From contig JAHDLB010000004.1 of assembly GCA_018432315.1 (NCBI GenBank), positions 248,001-312,000 on the forward strand: 64,000 nt of DNA, in the 5' to 3' direction. The notes under the pieces were generated by a model. That model worked only from the letters and a program-made list of their open reading frames with translations. It made no database searches and was not told the DNA's origin. This document shows positions 1 to 9,987 of the stretch, one piece after another (the stretch's first letter is position 1; the number at the start of each line of letters is the position of its first letter). The position numbers were made by a program, and so were the translations under genes. Source of the stretch: Anaerolineae bacterium (GTDB lineage: Bacteria > Chloroflexota > Anaerolineae > Aggregatilineales > Aggregatilineaceae).

Positions 1-1
1 A

Positions 2-1132
2 GACCGCCTGGACCGGGCGATCCCGCCGCACCGGGACGAGATCGGTGCAGGCGACGGCGATCCGCTGGTGGATGCCGCGCGGCGTCTGGCGAGTGGTCCC
101 CGCCCCCGGCTGTCGAATGCTGCCGTGGGCCGCATCGAAGCCCGGCTGCGGGCGCAGGCTGCCGCGTCACGCGGAGCGTCTCTGTCCTCGCGCCGCGCGC
201 CGCGCTTGCGGCTGGCGCCGGTGCTGCGCCTGGGGCTGGTCGCCAGCCTGATTCTGATCCTGGTCATCACCGGGGCGGCGCGCGCTTCGGCGGACAGCCT
301 GCCCGGTGACCTGCTGTACCCGGTCAAGCGGGCAGTCGAGCATGGACGGCTCGCCCTGGTTTCGGACGATAGCGAGCCGGCGCTGCGCGTGGAGCTTGCC
401 GGGCGGCGCATCGATGAGTTCGATTCCCTGCTGGCCCGCCAGGAGATCGAGCCCGATGTGCTGGAGGAAGCATCCGACCAGCTCGCTCGCGCCCTCGACC
501 TGATGGCGCAGGGCCACGGCAGCCGCGAGGACCTCGATCCGCAGATCGCCGACCTCGCCTTTCGCCAGGCCGCACTGAGCGAGCACGCCCTGACGCTGGG
601 AACCGGTCGCCCGGACGAGCGCCTGCAAGCGATCGTCCACGAGAGCATCGCCATCCAGGCGCGTATCGCGCAGGAAAGCCCGGACCCGGCGGCCATTGAC
701 GCGATCGTCGCGACGGTAACGCCCACCCACACGGCGACCGCTACCGGCACGCTCACGCCGACCAGCACCCCGACAGCGACGCCAACCGCAACCGCCACCC
801 ACACGCTCACGCCGACCAGTACCCCGACGGCGACGCTCACGGCCACGCCTTCGGCGACGGCAACACCTACCGCCACCGCGAGCGGGACTCAGGTGACCGC
901 CGTGCCCGCGGTCATCGTGACAACCCTGCCCGCTGTGCGGCCGCCAGCAGACGGCGCGAATCCGACGCGCACGCCACCGGGGCACGGGCCGACGCCGGGC
1001 CTGGGCGACAACCCGCCCGGCCAGGGAGGCGATCATCCCGGCGTGGGCAACGACGGCCAGCCGCCCGGCCTGAGCGACAACCCGCCAGGGCCGCCCCACG
1101 TGCCCCCCGGCCAGGCCAAGAAGGACAAATAA
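2..1132 (+). CDS. DUF5667-domain membrane-anchored protein, 5' end outside window
   Basis: The frame is open from base 2, so the true start lies upstream; the GTG at 68 is only an internal candidate. After a basic N-terminal part there is one hydrophobic segment (GLVASLILILVITGAA, bases about 235-280). A DUF5667-like region follows, beginning DSLPGDLLYPVKRAVE and rich in charged helices. Next is a Thr/Pro/Ala-rich repeat tail (about 715-890) and a Gly/Pro/Asn/Asp-rich C-terminus with repeated DNPPG units ending in PPGQAKKDK. In known families DUF5667 proteins are often encoded beside ECF sigma factors; that neighbour would be outside the window. I infer an exported, membrane-anchored protein with a flexible low-complexity stalk. 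Its function is unknown. Confidence 0.75.
   Translation, partial: DRLDRAIPPHRDEIGAGDGDPLVDAARRLASGPRPRLSNAAVGRIEARLRAQAAASRGASLSSRRAPRLRLAPVLRLGLVASLILILVITGAARASADSLPGDLLYPVKRAVEHGRLALVSDDSEPALRVELAGRRIDEFDSLLARQEIEPDVLEEASDQLARALDLMAQGHGSREDLDPQIADLAFRQAALSEHALTLGTGRPDERLQAIVHESIAIQARIAQESPDPAAIDAIVATVTPTHTATATGTLTPTSTPTATPTATATHTLTPTSTPTATLTATPSATATPTATASGTQVTAVPAVIVTTLPAVRPPADGANPTRTPPGHGPTPGLGDNPPGQGGDHPGVGNDGQPPGLSDNPPGPPHVPPGQAKKDK
748..836 (+). repeat. In-gene direct repeat encoding a Thr/Pro tract
   Basis: A 35-base unit beginning CACGCTCACGCCGACCAG occurs at 748-782 and again at 802-836 (period 54). The copies differ by two third-position-type changes. It encodes the TLTPTSTPTAT unit of the DUF5667 protein. 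The tract is probably prone to length variation by slippage or recombination. Confidence 0.8.
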
Positions 1133-1239
1133 CCGCGCCTTTCTAACGCGATTTTTACACGCCGTTGAGGCGAATCTTACAGCCGTGTGCTACACACTGA
1201 ATGAACTGCTTTTGCCGGTCATTCAGGAGAGAATCGCCC

Positions 1240-3120
1240 ATGGCTGTCTCCGAGTCACAGACGTATACCTTCCAGGCTGAGATTCAGCAGCTTCTCAATA
1301 TCCTGGTCCATTCGCTGTACACCGACCGGGAGATTTTTCTGCGCGAGCTGGTGTCGAACGCCTCCGACGCGCTCAACCGCTTCCAGTTCGAGCAGCTCAC
1401 CAACGCGGACGTGCTCGATCCGGACGCCGAGCTGGCGATTCGCATCACCACCGACAAGGATGCCGGCACCCTGGTCATCGAGGATACCGGGATCGGCATG
1501 AATCGCGACGAGCTGATCGCCAACCTGGGCACCATCGCCCAGTCGGGCGCAGCCAGCTTTCTCCAGCGGCTGCAAGAGCAGGACAGTCAGAACGTGTCCG
1601 CCACCGACCTGATCGGGCAGTTTGGCGTCGGGTTCTATTCCGTGTTCATGGTGGCCGACAAGGTCACGGTGACGTCGCGCTCGTTCCGCCCGGACGAGGC
1701 GGCCTGGACCTGGACGTCGGACGGTAGCACCACCTACACGCTCGAACTGGCGGACAAGGCCACGCGCGGGACGACGATCACCGTGTACGTCAAGGACGAC
1801 GAGAAGGAATTCCTGGAGCCGTACCGCCTGCGCGCGATTGTCAAGAAACATTCGGACTTCATCGCCTTCCCGATCTACGTGGACGGCGAGATCGCCAACC
1901 AGCAGAAAGCGCTCTGGCGCCGCCCCCCGCGCGAGCTGAGCGAGGACGATTACAAGTCGTTCTACAAGCAGCTCACGCTCGACTACCGCGATCCCCTGCT
2001 GCACCTGCACATCGTCTCGGATGCGCCGGTCCAGTTTTACAGCGTGATCTTCATCCCCGAAAAAGCCGACCGCGGCCTCTTCAGCGCGCGCACCGAGCAC
2101 GGCCTGAAGCTCTACGCCCGCAAGGTCTTGATTCAGGACTACAACAAAGACTTTTTGCCGCCGTACATGCGCTTCATCGATGGCGTGGTCGACTCGGAAG
2201 ACCTGCCGCTGAACGTGGCCCGCGAGTCGATCCAGACGACGCGCGCCATCAAGCGCATCGGCGCGTCGATCAAGGGCAAGGTGCTGGCCGAGCTGGAGCG
2301 CGTCGCCAGGGAAGACCCGGACCGCTACCGGGCGTTCTGGAAGGAATTCGGCGTGTTCCTCAAAGAGGGCATCGCCACCGAGCCGGGCGACGCCGAGCGC
2401 CTGTCGAAGCTGCTGCGCTTCCACTCGTCGGCCAGCGACGGCGAGATGCCGACCGTCACGCTCGATGAATACGTGGCGCGGATGCAGGATGGGCAGGAGC
2501 ATATCTATTACATCCTGGCCGACGATCTCACATCGGTGGCGCACAGCCCGCACCTGGACACGTTCCACGCGCGGAATCTCGAAGTGCTGTACCTGATCGA
2601 CACGGTGGACAGCTTCATGCTGATGAACCTGTCCGAGTATGACGGCAAGCCGCTGCGCAACGTGGACGACGCCTCGCTCGAACTGCCCGACACGGCGCCC
2701 GAATCCGAGCCGGCGCAGGCTGCGCTCGAGGATGATACGTTCGAGGCGGTCCGGAGCCGGTTCGCGGCGGTGCTGGGCGAGCGCGTGCTCGAAGTGCGCG
2801 AGTCGCACATGCTGACGGGCAGCCCGCTGCGGTTGGTGACGCCCGAAGGCCAGCCCGATCGCAACGTGCAGCGCGTCTATCGCATGTTGGAGCAGGATTT
2901 CGAGGTGCCGCGCAAGATTCTGGAACTGAACCGCCGCCACCCGCTGATCGCGAATCTGGCGGGGCGGCTCGCCGCCGAGCAGGACTCCGCGCTGGTGGAC
3001 GAGGTGATCGAGCAGTTGTACGAAAACGCCCTGCTGGCCGACGGCATCCACCCCAACCCGGCGAGCATGGTCGGGCGCATCCAGCGCCTGCTGGAGATCG
3101 CGACCCGGCAGGCGGAATGA
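1240..3120 (+). CDS. htpG: Molecular chaperone HtpG (bacterial Hsp90)
   Basis: ATP-dependent Hsp90 chaperone, 626 residues, close to the usual bacterial length. The N-terminal GHKL ATPase motifs are clear: NASDALN with the catalytic Glu in RELVSNASDA, DTGIGM, GTIAQSGA, GQFGVGFYSVF and GTTITVYVK. The middle domain carries the conserved LPLNVARESIQ stretch with the catalytic-loop Arg, and the C-terminal dimerisation domain is complete. I chose ATG 1240 (MAVSESQTYTF) rather than the in-frame ATG 1201 because AGGAGA sits at about 1226-1231 and family alignment starts there. No CIRCE element is visible upstream. A strong hairpin terminator follows, so it is probably monocistronic. Confidence 0.97.
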   Translation: MAVSESQTYTFQAEIQQLLNILVHSLYTDREIFLRELVSNASDALNRFQFEQLTNADVLDPDAELAIRITTDKDAGTLVIEDTGIGMNRDELIANLGTIAQSGAASFLQRLQEQDSQNVSATDLIGQFGVGFYSVFMVADKVTVTSRSFRPDEAAWTWTSDGSTTYTLELADKATRGTTITVYVKDDEKEFLEPYRLRAIVKKHSDFIAFPIYVDGEIANQQKALWRRPPRELSEDDYKSFYKQLTLDYRDPLLHLHIVSDAPVQFYSVIFIPEKADRGLFSARTEHGLKLYARKVLIQDYNKDFLPPYMRFIDGVVDSEDLPLNVARESIQTTRAIKRIGASIKGKVLAELERVAREDPDRYRAFWKEFGVFLKEGIATEPGDAERLSKLLRFHSSASDGEMPTVTLDEYVARMQDGQEHIYYILADDLTSVAHSPHLDTFHARNLEVLYLIDTVDSFMLMNLSEYDGKPLRNVDDASLELPDTAPESEPAQAALEDDTFEAVRSRFAAVLGERVLEVRESHMLTGSPLRLVTPEGQPDRNVQRVYRMLEQDFEVPRKILELNRRHPLIANLAGRLAAEQDSALVDEVIEQLYENALLADGIHPNPASMVGRIQRLLEIATRQAE

Positions 3121-3130
3121 ACGCGCGCGC

Positions 3131-3168
3131 CAGGGCTGGATGCAGATAGGGTCCAGCCCTGTTGTTTT
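3131..3168 (+). terminator. Rho-independent terminator of htpG
   Basis: A perfect 10-bp stem, CAGGGCTGGA (3131-3140) with TCCAGCCCTG (3152-3161), is followed by TTGTTTT. It starts 11 bases after the htpG stop. Confidence 0.85.
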
Positions 3169-3203
3169 GGCGCGGCGCATTTGCCTTGAGAGACTACGGG
3201 GGC

Positions 3204-3232
3204 TTTCAAAACGGCGGCGAGGCAGGTATGAT
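3204..3232 (+). promoter_or_regulatory. Candidate promoter of the site-2 protease gene
   Basis: A good -10 (TATGAT, 3227-3232) lies 17 bases after a weak -35 (TTTCAA, 3204-3209), downstream of the htpG terminator and about 27 bases before the TTG start. Only the -10 is convincing. Confidence 0.4.
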
Positions 3233-3258
3233 TACTCCCCGAACAAGGGAGGTTTCGT

Positions 3259-3975
3259 TTGTACGGTATCTCAATCGAAATTCTGCTGGGCCGCGTCGTG
3301 GGCCTCGTGATCGGGTTCACCCTGCACGAGTGGGCGCACGCCTGGAGCGCGTATCGCCTGGGCGACATGACCGCCTATCGCCAGGGCCGCCTGTCGCTCG
3401 ATCCGCGCGTGCACATCGAGCCGATCGGGATTTTCCTGGCGCTGGTCGCCGGGTTCGGCTGGGCGAGGCCGGTGCCGGTGAATCCGGCGGCGTTTTACCC
3501 CAACGAGAAGCGCGGCCTGGTGCTGGTATCGCTGGCCGGGCCGGTGACGAATCTGCTCATTGCCGGGTTCGTGGCGCTGTTCATCCGCATGATGGCCGCC
3601 GGGGGGTTGGTCGAAGGCGCGACCCGCGTGCTGGTGGGCAGCGGCGAATTGGTCGAGATCGGCATCGGGTCGGCGGGCGTGATCACGTTCCTGTACCGCG
3701 TGCTGGGGACGGTCGTGGTGTTCAACATCGTGCTGTTCATCTTCAACCTGCTGCCGCTGGCCCCGCTGGACGGCTATAAGATCGCGGTCGGCACGCTGCC
3801 CTACGAAGCCAGCCAGAGCCTGATCCGCCGCGAGCGCGAAACCACGCTGATCCTGATGCTGGTGATCATGCTCGGTGTGCTGACCGATGGCCGGCTCGAC
3901 GTTCTCGGCGCGATCCTCGGCCCGGTGATCCGGTTCTTCTTCGAAACGCTGACCGGCTTCTATCCCAGTTTCTAG
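3259..3975 (+). CDS. Site-2 protease family membrane metalloprotease (M50)
   Basis: Intramembrane zinc metalloprotease, 238 residues. The catalytic HEWAH (HExxH, residues 23-27) lies in the first membrane helix. The second M50 signature NLLPLAPLDGYK (about residues 162-173) supplies the third metal ligand Asp. Four to five hydrophobic segments are visible and there is no PDZ or CBS domain, so this is the compact bacterial type close to the Rip/YwhC group. The start is TTG at 3259, supported by GGGAGG at 3247-3252. Substrate is unknown. It lies three bases upstream of the HD gene and they are probably cotranscribed. Confidence 0.9.
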   Translation: MYGISIEILLGRVVGLVIGFTLHEWAHAWSAYRLGDMTAYRQGRLSLDPRVHIEPIGIFLALVAGFGWARPVPVNPAAFYPNEKRGLVLVSLAGPVTNLLIAGFVALFIRMMAAGGLVEGATRVLVGSGELVEIGIGSAGVITFLYRVLGTVVVFNIVLFIFNLLPLAPLDGYKIAVGTLPYEASQSLIRRERETTLILMLVIMLGVLTDGRLDVLGAILGPVIRFFFETLTGFYPSF

Positions 3976-3977
3976 CG

Positions 3978-4496
3978 ATGGGCGCCTTACACCGGCTGGA
4001 TCAGGGCTTGCGGGCGCTGGCGGCGTGGACGCGCCCGGTAGATGACGCGCTGGCTGCGCGCTACCTGTCGCCGGAACTGGCCGCGCTGTACCGGCGAATG
4101 CGGCGCTCCGAGCGCCAGCACAGCCTGCGCGTGCTGCGGCGCCTGCTCGACGCCGGGCAGACCGATCCCGACCTGCTGGCGGCGGCGCTGCTGCACGACG
4201 TGGGCAAGGTGCGGACGCGGTTTTGGCTGCCGGAGAAGGTGCTGGTCGTGCTCGTCAAGGCGCTGGCCCCGGGCGCGTACCGGCGCTGGGGGAGCGGCCC
4301 GGCGCGCGGCTGGCGGCGCCCGTTTGCCGTCAGCATCCAGCACCCGGCCTGGGGCGCGGACATGGTCGCGGCGGCGGGCGGCTCGCCGCTGGCGGTCGAG
4401 CTGGTGCGCCGCCACGCCGATCACCTGGACGGCCCGCCGCAAACCGGGGCCGACCGGCTGCTGCTGGCGCTCCAATCGGTGGACGATCAGAGCTGA
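3978..4496 (+). CDS. HD-domain phosphohydrolase-like protein
   Basis: A 172-residue protein with an HD-superfamily core: His48 in SERQHSLRVLRRL and the HD doublet His73-Asp74 in AALLHDVGKVRTRFW. These are the usual metal ligands of HD nucleotide phosphohydrolases. A later His-rich helix (RRHADHL) may complete the site. It is shorter than most HD proteins with a defined function, so the substrate cannot be named. It starts with ATG 3978, two bases after the protease stop, and is likely translationally coupled to it. Confidence 0.8.
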   Translation: MGALHRLDQGLRALAAWTRPVDDALAARYLSPELAALYRRMRRSERQHSLRVLRRLLDAGQTDPDLLAAALLHDVGKVRTRFWLPEKVLVVLVKALAPGAYRRWGSGPARGWRRPFAVSIQHPAWGADMVAAAGGSPLAVELVRRHADHLDGPPQTGADRLLLALQSVDDQS

Positions 4497-4508
4497 CACA
4501 TCAAACTT

Positions 4509-4535
4509 TTGACCGGCTCACGGTGTACATATACA
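4509..4535 (+). promoter_or_regulatory. Candidate promoter of the TyrA-like gene
   Basis: TTGACC at 4509-4514 and TATACA at 4530-4535 are separated by 15 bases, followed by an AT-rich leader and AAAGGAAA before the ATG at 4567. The spacer is short, so this is tentative. Confidence 0.4.
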
Positions 4536-4566
4536 TAGACCGCTATCTCATCCAAAGGAAATTCTG

Positions 4567-5607
4567 ATGCACGTTCATGTGGCTATCATCGGCCTGGACC
4601 GGGTCGGCACGTCGATCGGCCTGGCGCTCAAGCGCTACCAGAAACAGCCCCGCGCCGAGCACACTTTCACCATCATCGGCAGCGATCCCAAAGCCACGCC
4701 GATGAAAAGCGCCGAGAAAATGGGCGCGGTGGATAACTTCAACCGCGCGCTGCTCAAGGCCACCGACAACGCCGACCTGGTGTTCGTCAACGTGCCCTAT
4801 GGCGACGTGGAAGAACTGTACGCGCGCCTGGGTCCGGAACTTAAACCGGGCGCGGTCGTCCTCGACCTGTCGCTGCTCAAGCAGCCGGTGATCGACCTGG
4901 CCGCGAAGCACTTCCGCACCAACGAGCAGGGCGCGCCGGTCGCCTACCTGGTGGGCATCACGCCGGTCGTTAACGTCAGCGGCCTGTACAGCGGCGACCT
5001 GAGCGCCGAGGCCGCGCGCGTCGACCTGTTCGACGAGGCCGAGTTCCTGGTCGCGCCCGACTCGAAGTGCCCCGCCGAAGCCATCGCCCTGGCCGAGGAC
5101 GTGATCCGGCTAATGGGCGGCAGGTCGCGATTCATGGACCCGGTCGAGCACGATGGCCTGATCGCCGCGACGGAGGGCCTGCCGGCCCTGCTGGGCGCGT
5201 CCCTGTTCTACATGCTCAACCGGTCCGAGGGCTGGCTGGAGCTGCGCCGGATGGTCAACCCGTCGCTGGCGCTCGCCATGCAGAGCCTGCGCCACCAGTC
5301 GCACCAGGACCTGTTCGCGCTGTTCACCCAGAATCGCGAGAACATCCAGCGTCACCTGGAAGCGCTGATCGGCACGCTCGACCAGGTCCGCGACGCGCTG
5401 GCCGATCCGGGCGAGGATGGCGAGTTCCTCAAGCTGGAAGTGCTGTTGAACACGGTCCAGGGCGAATGGGACAAGTGGGACGTGAAGCGTTACAGCGGCA
5501 AGTGGGAAGACGTCAAAGAGCCGGACCCGCTGCCCGGCCCGCTGGGGTCGCTGGGCGGACTCCTGACGCCGCGCCGCCGCAGGGACCGGGACGAGGACGA
5601 GTCCTGA
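4567..5607 (+). CDS. TyrA-like NAD(P)-dependent oxidoreductase
   Basis: A 346-residue protein with an N-terminal Rossmann fold (VAIIGLDRVGTSIG, residues 5-18) and a helical C-terminal half resembling prephenate/arogenate dehydrogenase (EHDGLIAATEGLPALLGASL). In true TyrA enzymes a catalytic His lies in an HPMxG motif after the cofactor domain; here the equivalent stretch reads GITPVVNVSG (130-139). The SHLPH-type motif is EGLPA. It ends in a highly charged Arg/Asp tail (RRRRDRDEDES). I call the fold with confidence but doubt classical prephenate dehydrogenase activity. AAAGGAAA precedes ATG 4567. Confidence 0.75.
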   Translation: MHVHVAIIGLDRVGTSIGLALKRYQKQPRAEHTFTIIGSDPKATPMKSAEKMGAVDNFNRALLKATDNADLVFVNVPYGDVEELYARLGPELKPGAVVLDLSLLKQPVIDLAAKHFRTNEQGAPVAYLVGITPVVNVSGLYSGDLSAEAARVDLFDEAEFLVAPDSKCPAEAIALAEDVIRLMGGRSRFMDPVEHDGLIAATEGLPALLGASLFYMLNRSEGWLELRRMVNPSLALAMQSLRHQSHQDLFALFTQNRENIQRHLEALIGTLDQVRDALADPGEDGEFLKLEVLLNTVQGEWDKWDVKRYSGKWEDVKEPDPLPGPLGSLGGLLTPRRRRDRDEDES

Positions 5608-5632
5608 CGGGGGGCGCCGCGCCGCGATCGAA

Positions 5633-5664
5633 AAGCCTCACACCGGGCCGCCGGCGTGAGGCTT
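5633..5664. terminator. Bidirectional terminator between convergent genes
   Basis: AAGCCTCAC (5633-5641) pairs perfectly with GTGAGGCTT (5656-5664). It sits between the TyrA-like gene (ends 5607) and the convergent malG-type gene (ends 5688). There is only a short A/T flank on either side. Confidence 0.7.
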
Positions 5665-5687
5665 GGCATGAATCGCTGTGACGCGGG

Positions 5688-6570
5688 TCAGCCTTTGACC
5701 GCGCCTTCGGTCAGGCCGCTGACGAAAAAGCGCTGGAAGCTCAGGATCACGATCACGATCGGGATCGCGCCGATCAGCGCCCCCGCCGAGAACACGCCCC
5801 ATTCCTGGTTGAAGCTGTCGGTGATGAAGCGGTTGAGGCCGATTGCCAGCGTCTGGACCTCTTTGTCCTTGAGCAGCGTCAGCGCGATGATCACGTCGCC
5901 GTAGGTGCCGACGAACGACAGGATGCCCACCACCGCCAGGATCGGGCGCACCAGCGGAAAGATGATCCGCCAGAAGATCAGCCAGTCCGACGCGCCATCG
6001 ATGCGCGCCGATTCATCCAGCTCGCGCGGGATCGAGTCGAAGAAGCCTTTCATCAGCCACGTGTTGATCCCCAACGCGCCGCCCAGGTACACCAGGATCA
6101 GCCCGCCGTGCGAGTTGAGCCCGAAGGACGGGATGTGCCGCCCGATGGTCTGGATCAGCAGAAACGTCGCGACGATCGTCAGCGAGTTGGGGAACACCTG
6201 CACCAGGAAGATGGTCAGCATCAGGTTGCGCCGCCCGGTGAACCGGAAGCGCGAGAACGCGTACGCGCCCAGCGCACACACGAACACCGTCAGAATCGCG
6301 GTGATGGCCGATACCTTGATCGAGTTCCACATCCACGTGGCGAACGGGTGGACATTGCTGTTGAGCAGGGTCCGGTAGTTGTCCAGGCCGGCGTTGGTCG
6401 GGATCAGTTTCTGGGTGTTGAGGGTGCCGGTTTCGTTCAGCGAGGCGGACACGATCCAGATGATCGGGAAGAAGGCGAACGCCAGCGCCGCGAACACAAT
6501 GAGCAGGCGCCCAAAGTAGCCGAGCCACCGGTCGCGCTTCATTTTGTTGGACATGATATCCATCGTGGCG

Positions 6571-6578
<8 letters not shown>
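5688..6578 (-). CDS. malG: Maltose-type sugar ABC transporter permease MalG
   Basis: Inner-membrane permease, 296 residues, of the carbohydrate uptake CUT1 family. It has six hydrophobic segments and the cytoplasmic EAA loop ELDESARIDGASDWLIFWRI that docks the ATPase. N-terminal RLLIVFAALAFAFFPIIWIVSASL and the C-terminus LTEGAVKG are typical of MalG. GGGAGGAG lies about nine bases before ATG 6578. The gene overlaps the end of the malF-type gene by eight bases, so the two are translationally coupled. No MalK-type ATPase is in the window, so a shared ATPase from elsewhere is likely. Confidence 0.93.
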
Positions 6579-8250
<1,672 letters not shown>

Positions 8251-8332
8251 GGGTCTTCAGGCGCACCGGCCCCACCAGGGTGGGCGAGCGCGTTGCGCCG
8301 TCGCTCCTTTCACAGAGGTTGCCCTTTGGGAA

Positions 8333-8366
8333 ACAGGGCCGGTGGAAGACGCTCCACCGACCCTGT
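8333..8366 (-). terminator. Intercistronic hairpin between malE and malF
   Basis: ACAGGGCCGGTGGA (8333-8346) pairs with TCCACCGACCCTGT (8353-8366) over 14 bp with one G-U pair and a six-base loop. On the transcribed strand only a short TTT follows. It lies in the 179-base gap between malE and malF, where partial termination or mRNA protection would give more binding protein than permease. Confidence 0.75.
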
Positions 8367-8429
8367 ATCATCACACTATCCGGGCTGGTCCACTAAGCAG
8401 CGGGCCGCCGGTGCGGGCTGTCCGTCCGA

Positions 8430-9647
8430 TCACTCTTCACCGGCGATCGTGCTGCGGATCGTGTCGGCAGCGGTCGTGAAGAGCTCGGCGGGCGACTGGG
8501 ACGTATCCTGCATCGCCAGGGTCACAGCGTCGCCCCAGGAGGTCCACACTGCGGACATTTCGGGGATGGCCGGCATGGGCAGGCCCACCGCGCCCGCTTC
8601 CGCCAGCGCGGCGAGGTACGGATCTTCGAGTTGCTCCAGGGCGGACAGCAGCGCCGGGGCGCGGTTGCCCTCTTCGTACAGCGAGAGCTGGACGTCTTCG
8701 CGCGCCACGAACTCGGTCAGGAACGCCTGGGCCAGCAGCGGGTTCTCGCTGAACGCGCTGACCATGAACGCCTGCGCGCCGATGAACGGCTTGCCGGGCT
8801 CGCCGCCTTCTTCACCCGCGGGGATGGCCGGGGCGATGGCGAAGTTCAGGCCGGCATCCAGGAAGTTCTGGATGTTCCACGGGCCGGTGATGTACATGGC
8901 CGCGTTGCCATCCATGAACAGCGTCTCGGCTGCCACACCGTCGAGGCCGGTCGGGATCAGGCCGTCTTTCACCATGTCCTGAACCCACTGCAGCGCCGCG
9001 ATCGAGCCGGGGGCGTCGATGCCGACATCGCTGGGATCGTAGCTGCCCTCAGCATCGATGCCGAACACGTACCCGCCAAAGGCCGTCTGGATCGGGAAGA
9101 AGTGATAGGGGTCGCCTTCCTGGCGGATGTAGCCGTAATCCGCCGCGCCGGAGTCCATGATCTCTTCCGACAGGCTGCGGACCTCGGCCCAGGTCGCGGG
9201 CGGGGTTTCGACCAGGTCGGTGTTGTAGAAGAACGCGATGTTCTCGGTCGCGTAGGGGACGCCATAGAGATCGCCGTCATAGGTGAAGGCGTTGATGGCG
9301 ACTTCGGAGAAGTCCGCCGCCGCGTCGCCCAGGTCGATCGGGCTCAGCAGGCCATTGAGGACCAGCTCGCCCAGCCAGTCGTGCGCGCCGACGATCACAT
9401 CCGGGCCTTCGCCCGCCGGGCCGGCGATGCGCAACTGGTCGCGGATGTCGCCAAAGGCCAACTGCTGGACGTTGAGCGTCACGCCGTATTCCTCTTCGAA
9501 GGCGGCGCCGAGGTCTTCGATCACGACGGCGCGCGTTTCGTCCGCCCAGATGGTGAGCGCGGGCGCTTCTTCCTGGGCCTGGATGGTGCTCGCGAAGGGG
9601 ACCATCACCATGACGGCCACCAGCAGTAGAGTCAACCGTTTCTTCAT
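8430..9647 (-). CDS. malE: Maltose/maltodextrin-type ABC substrate-binding protein MalE
   Basis: Extracytoplasmic solute-binding protein, 405 residues, family 1 SBP. The Sec signal peptide is MKKRLTLLLVAVMVMVPFAS followed by TIQA, with mature protein starting near QEEAPALTIW. There is no lipobox Cys. Characteristic maltose-binding features include TIWADETRAVVIEDLGAAFE, GPDVIVGAHDWLGEL and NAAMYITGPWNI. The longer in-frame start at 9689 is rejected: GGAGA at 9654-9658 is well spaced for the ATG at 9647. It leads the malE-malF-malG unit. Confidence 0.93.
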   Translation of the reverse strand: MKKRLTLLLVAVMVMVPFASTIQAQEEAPALTIWADETRAVVIEDLGAAFEEEYGVTLNVQQLAFGDIRDQLRIAGPAGEGPDVIVGAHDWLGELVLNGLLSPIDLGDAAADFSEVAINAFTYDGDLYGVPYATENIAFFYNTDLVETPPATWAEVRSLSEEIMDSGAADYGYIRQEGDPYHFFPIQTAFGGYVFGIDAEGSYDPSDVGIDAPGSIAALQWVQDMVKDGLIPTGLDGVAAETLFMDGNAAMYITGPWNIQNFLDAGLNFAIAPAIPAGEEGGEPGKPFIGAQAFMVSAFSENPLLAQAFLTEFVAREDVQLSLYEEGNRAPALLSALEQLEDPYLAALAEAGAVGLPMPAIPEMSAVWTSWGDAVTLAMQDTSQSPAELFTTAADTIRSTIAGEE

Positions 9648-9951
9648 CTTCAATCTCCATTTAGTTGTATGTATAGCGTTACTAACCACGACTTTTAACT
9701 CTTTGAAGTCGTCCTGAATACAAGATGCTGATCGCCAAAGTGTCTTATAGTTCTATTTGCCGTCTCCTTTCAGCACGTCGTATGTTGTAAAATATATATC
9801 CATCGGGGCGCGATTGTCAAACCGCGCGCGACACTCTGTGAAAAAAGGGAATTAATGTCATTTGATGTTAGTTCGATAACCAGCTTCGTGCTTACTGCCC
9901 TGTATACTTGTCTTGTGCCAGGTCACGGCCAGCCCGCGCCGCCCGCGCGGT
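9648..9951 (-). other. Long malE leader and upstream regulatory interval
   Basis: This gap holds no gene. It contains the malE promoter (listed separately), a predicted 140-base 5' leader and a 7-bp stem in that leader (ACGACTT 9688-9694 with AAGTCGT 9706-9712). The interval is clearly more A/T-rich than its surroundings. I see no unambiguous operator. Confidence 0.5.
9793..9820 (-). promoter_or_regulatory. Promoter of the malEFG unit
   Basis: On the minus strand a consensus -35 TTGACA (9820-9815) is followed after 16 bases by TATATA (9798-9793). The predicted transcription start is near 9786, giving a leader of about 140 bases. Confidence 0.65.
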
Positions 9952-9980
9952 TTGATGTGTGTCCCCCCGCCCGCTATAAT
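9952..9980 (+). promoter_or_regulatory. Promoter giving a probable leaderless transcript
   Basis: TTGATG (9952-9957) and a perfect TATAAT (9975-9980) are spaced by 17 bases. The ATG of the next gene begins at 9988, seven bases after the -10, so the transcript should start at or next to the start codon. Confidence 0.7.
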
Positions 9981-9987
9981 CTGGCCT

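Noticed and set aside
1133-1239. CIRCE heat-shock operator upstream of htpG
   Set aside because: No TTAGCACTC-N9-GAGTGCTAA-like inverted repeat is present in the gap.
1255-3180. A 641-codon antisense frame over htpG
   Set aside because: This is the same shadow effect. Hsp90 motifs on the plus strand are unambiguous.
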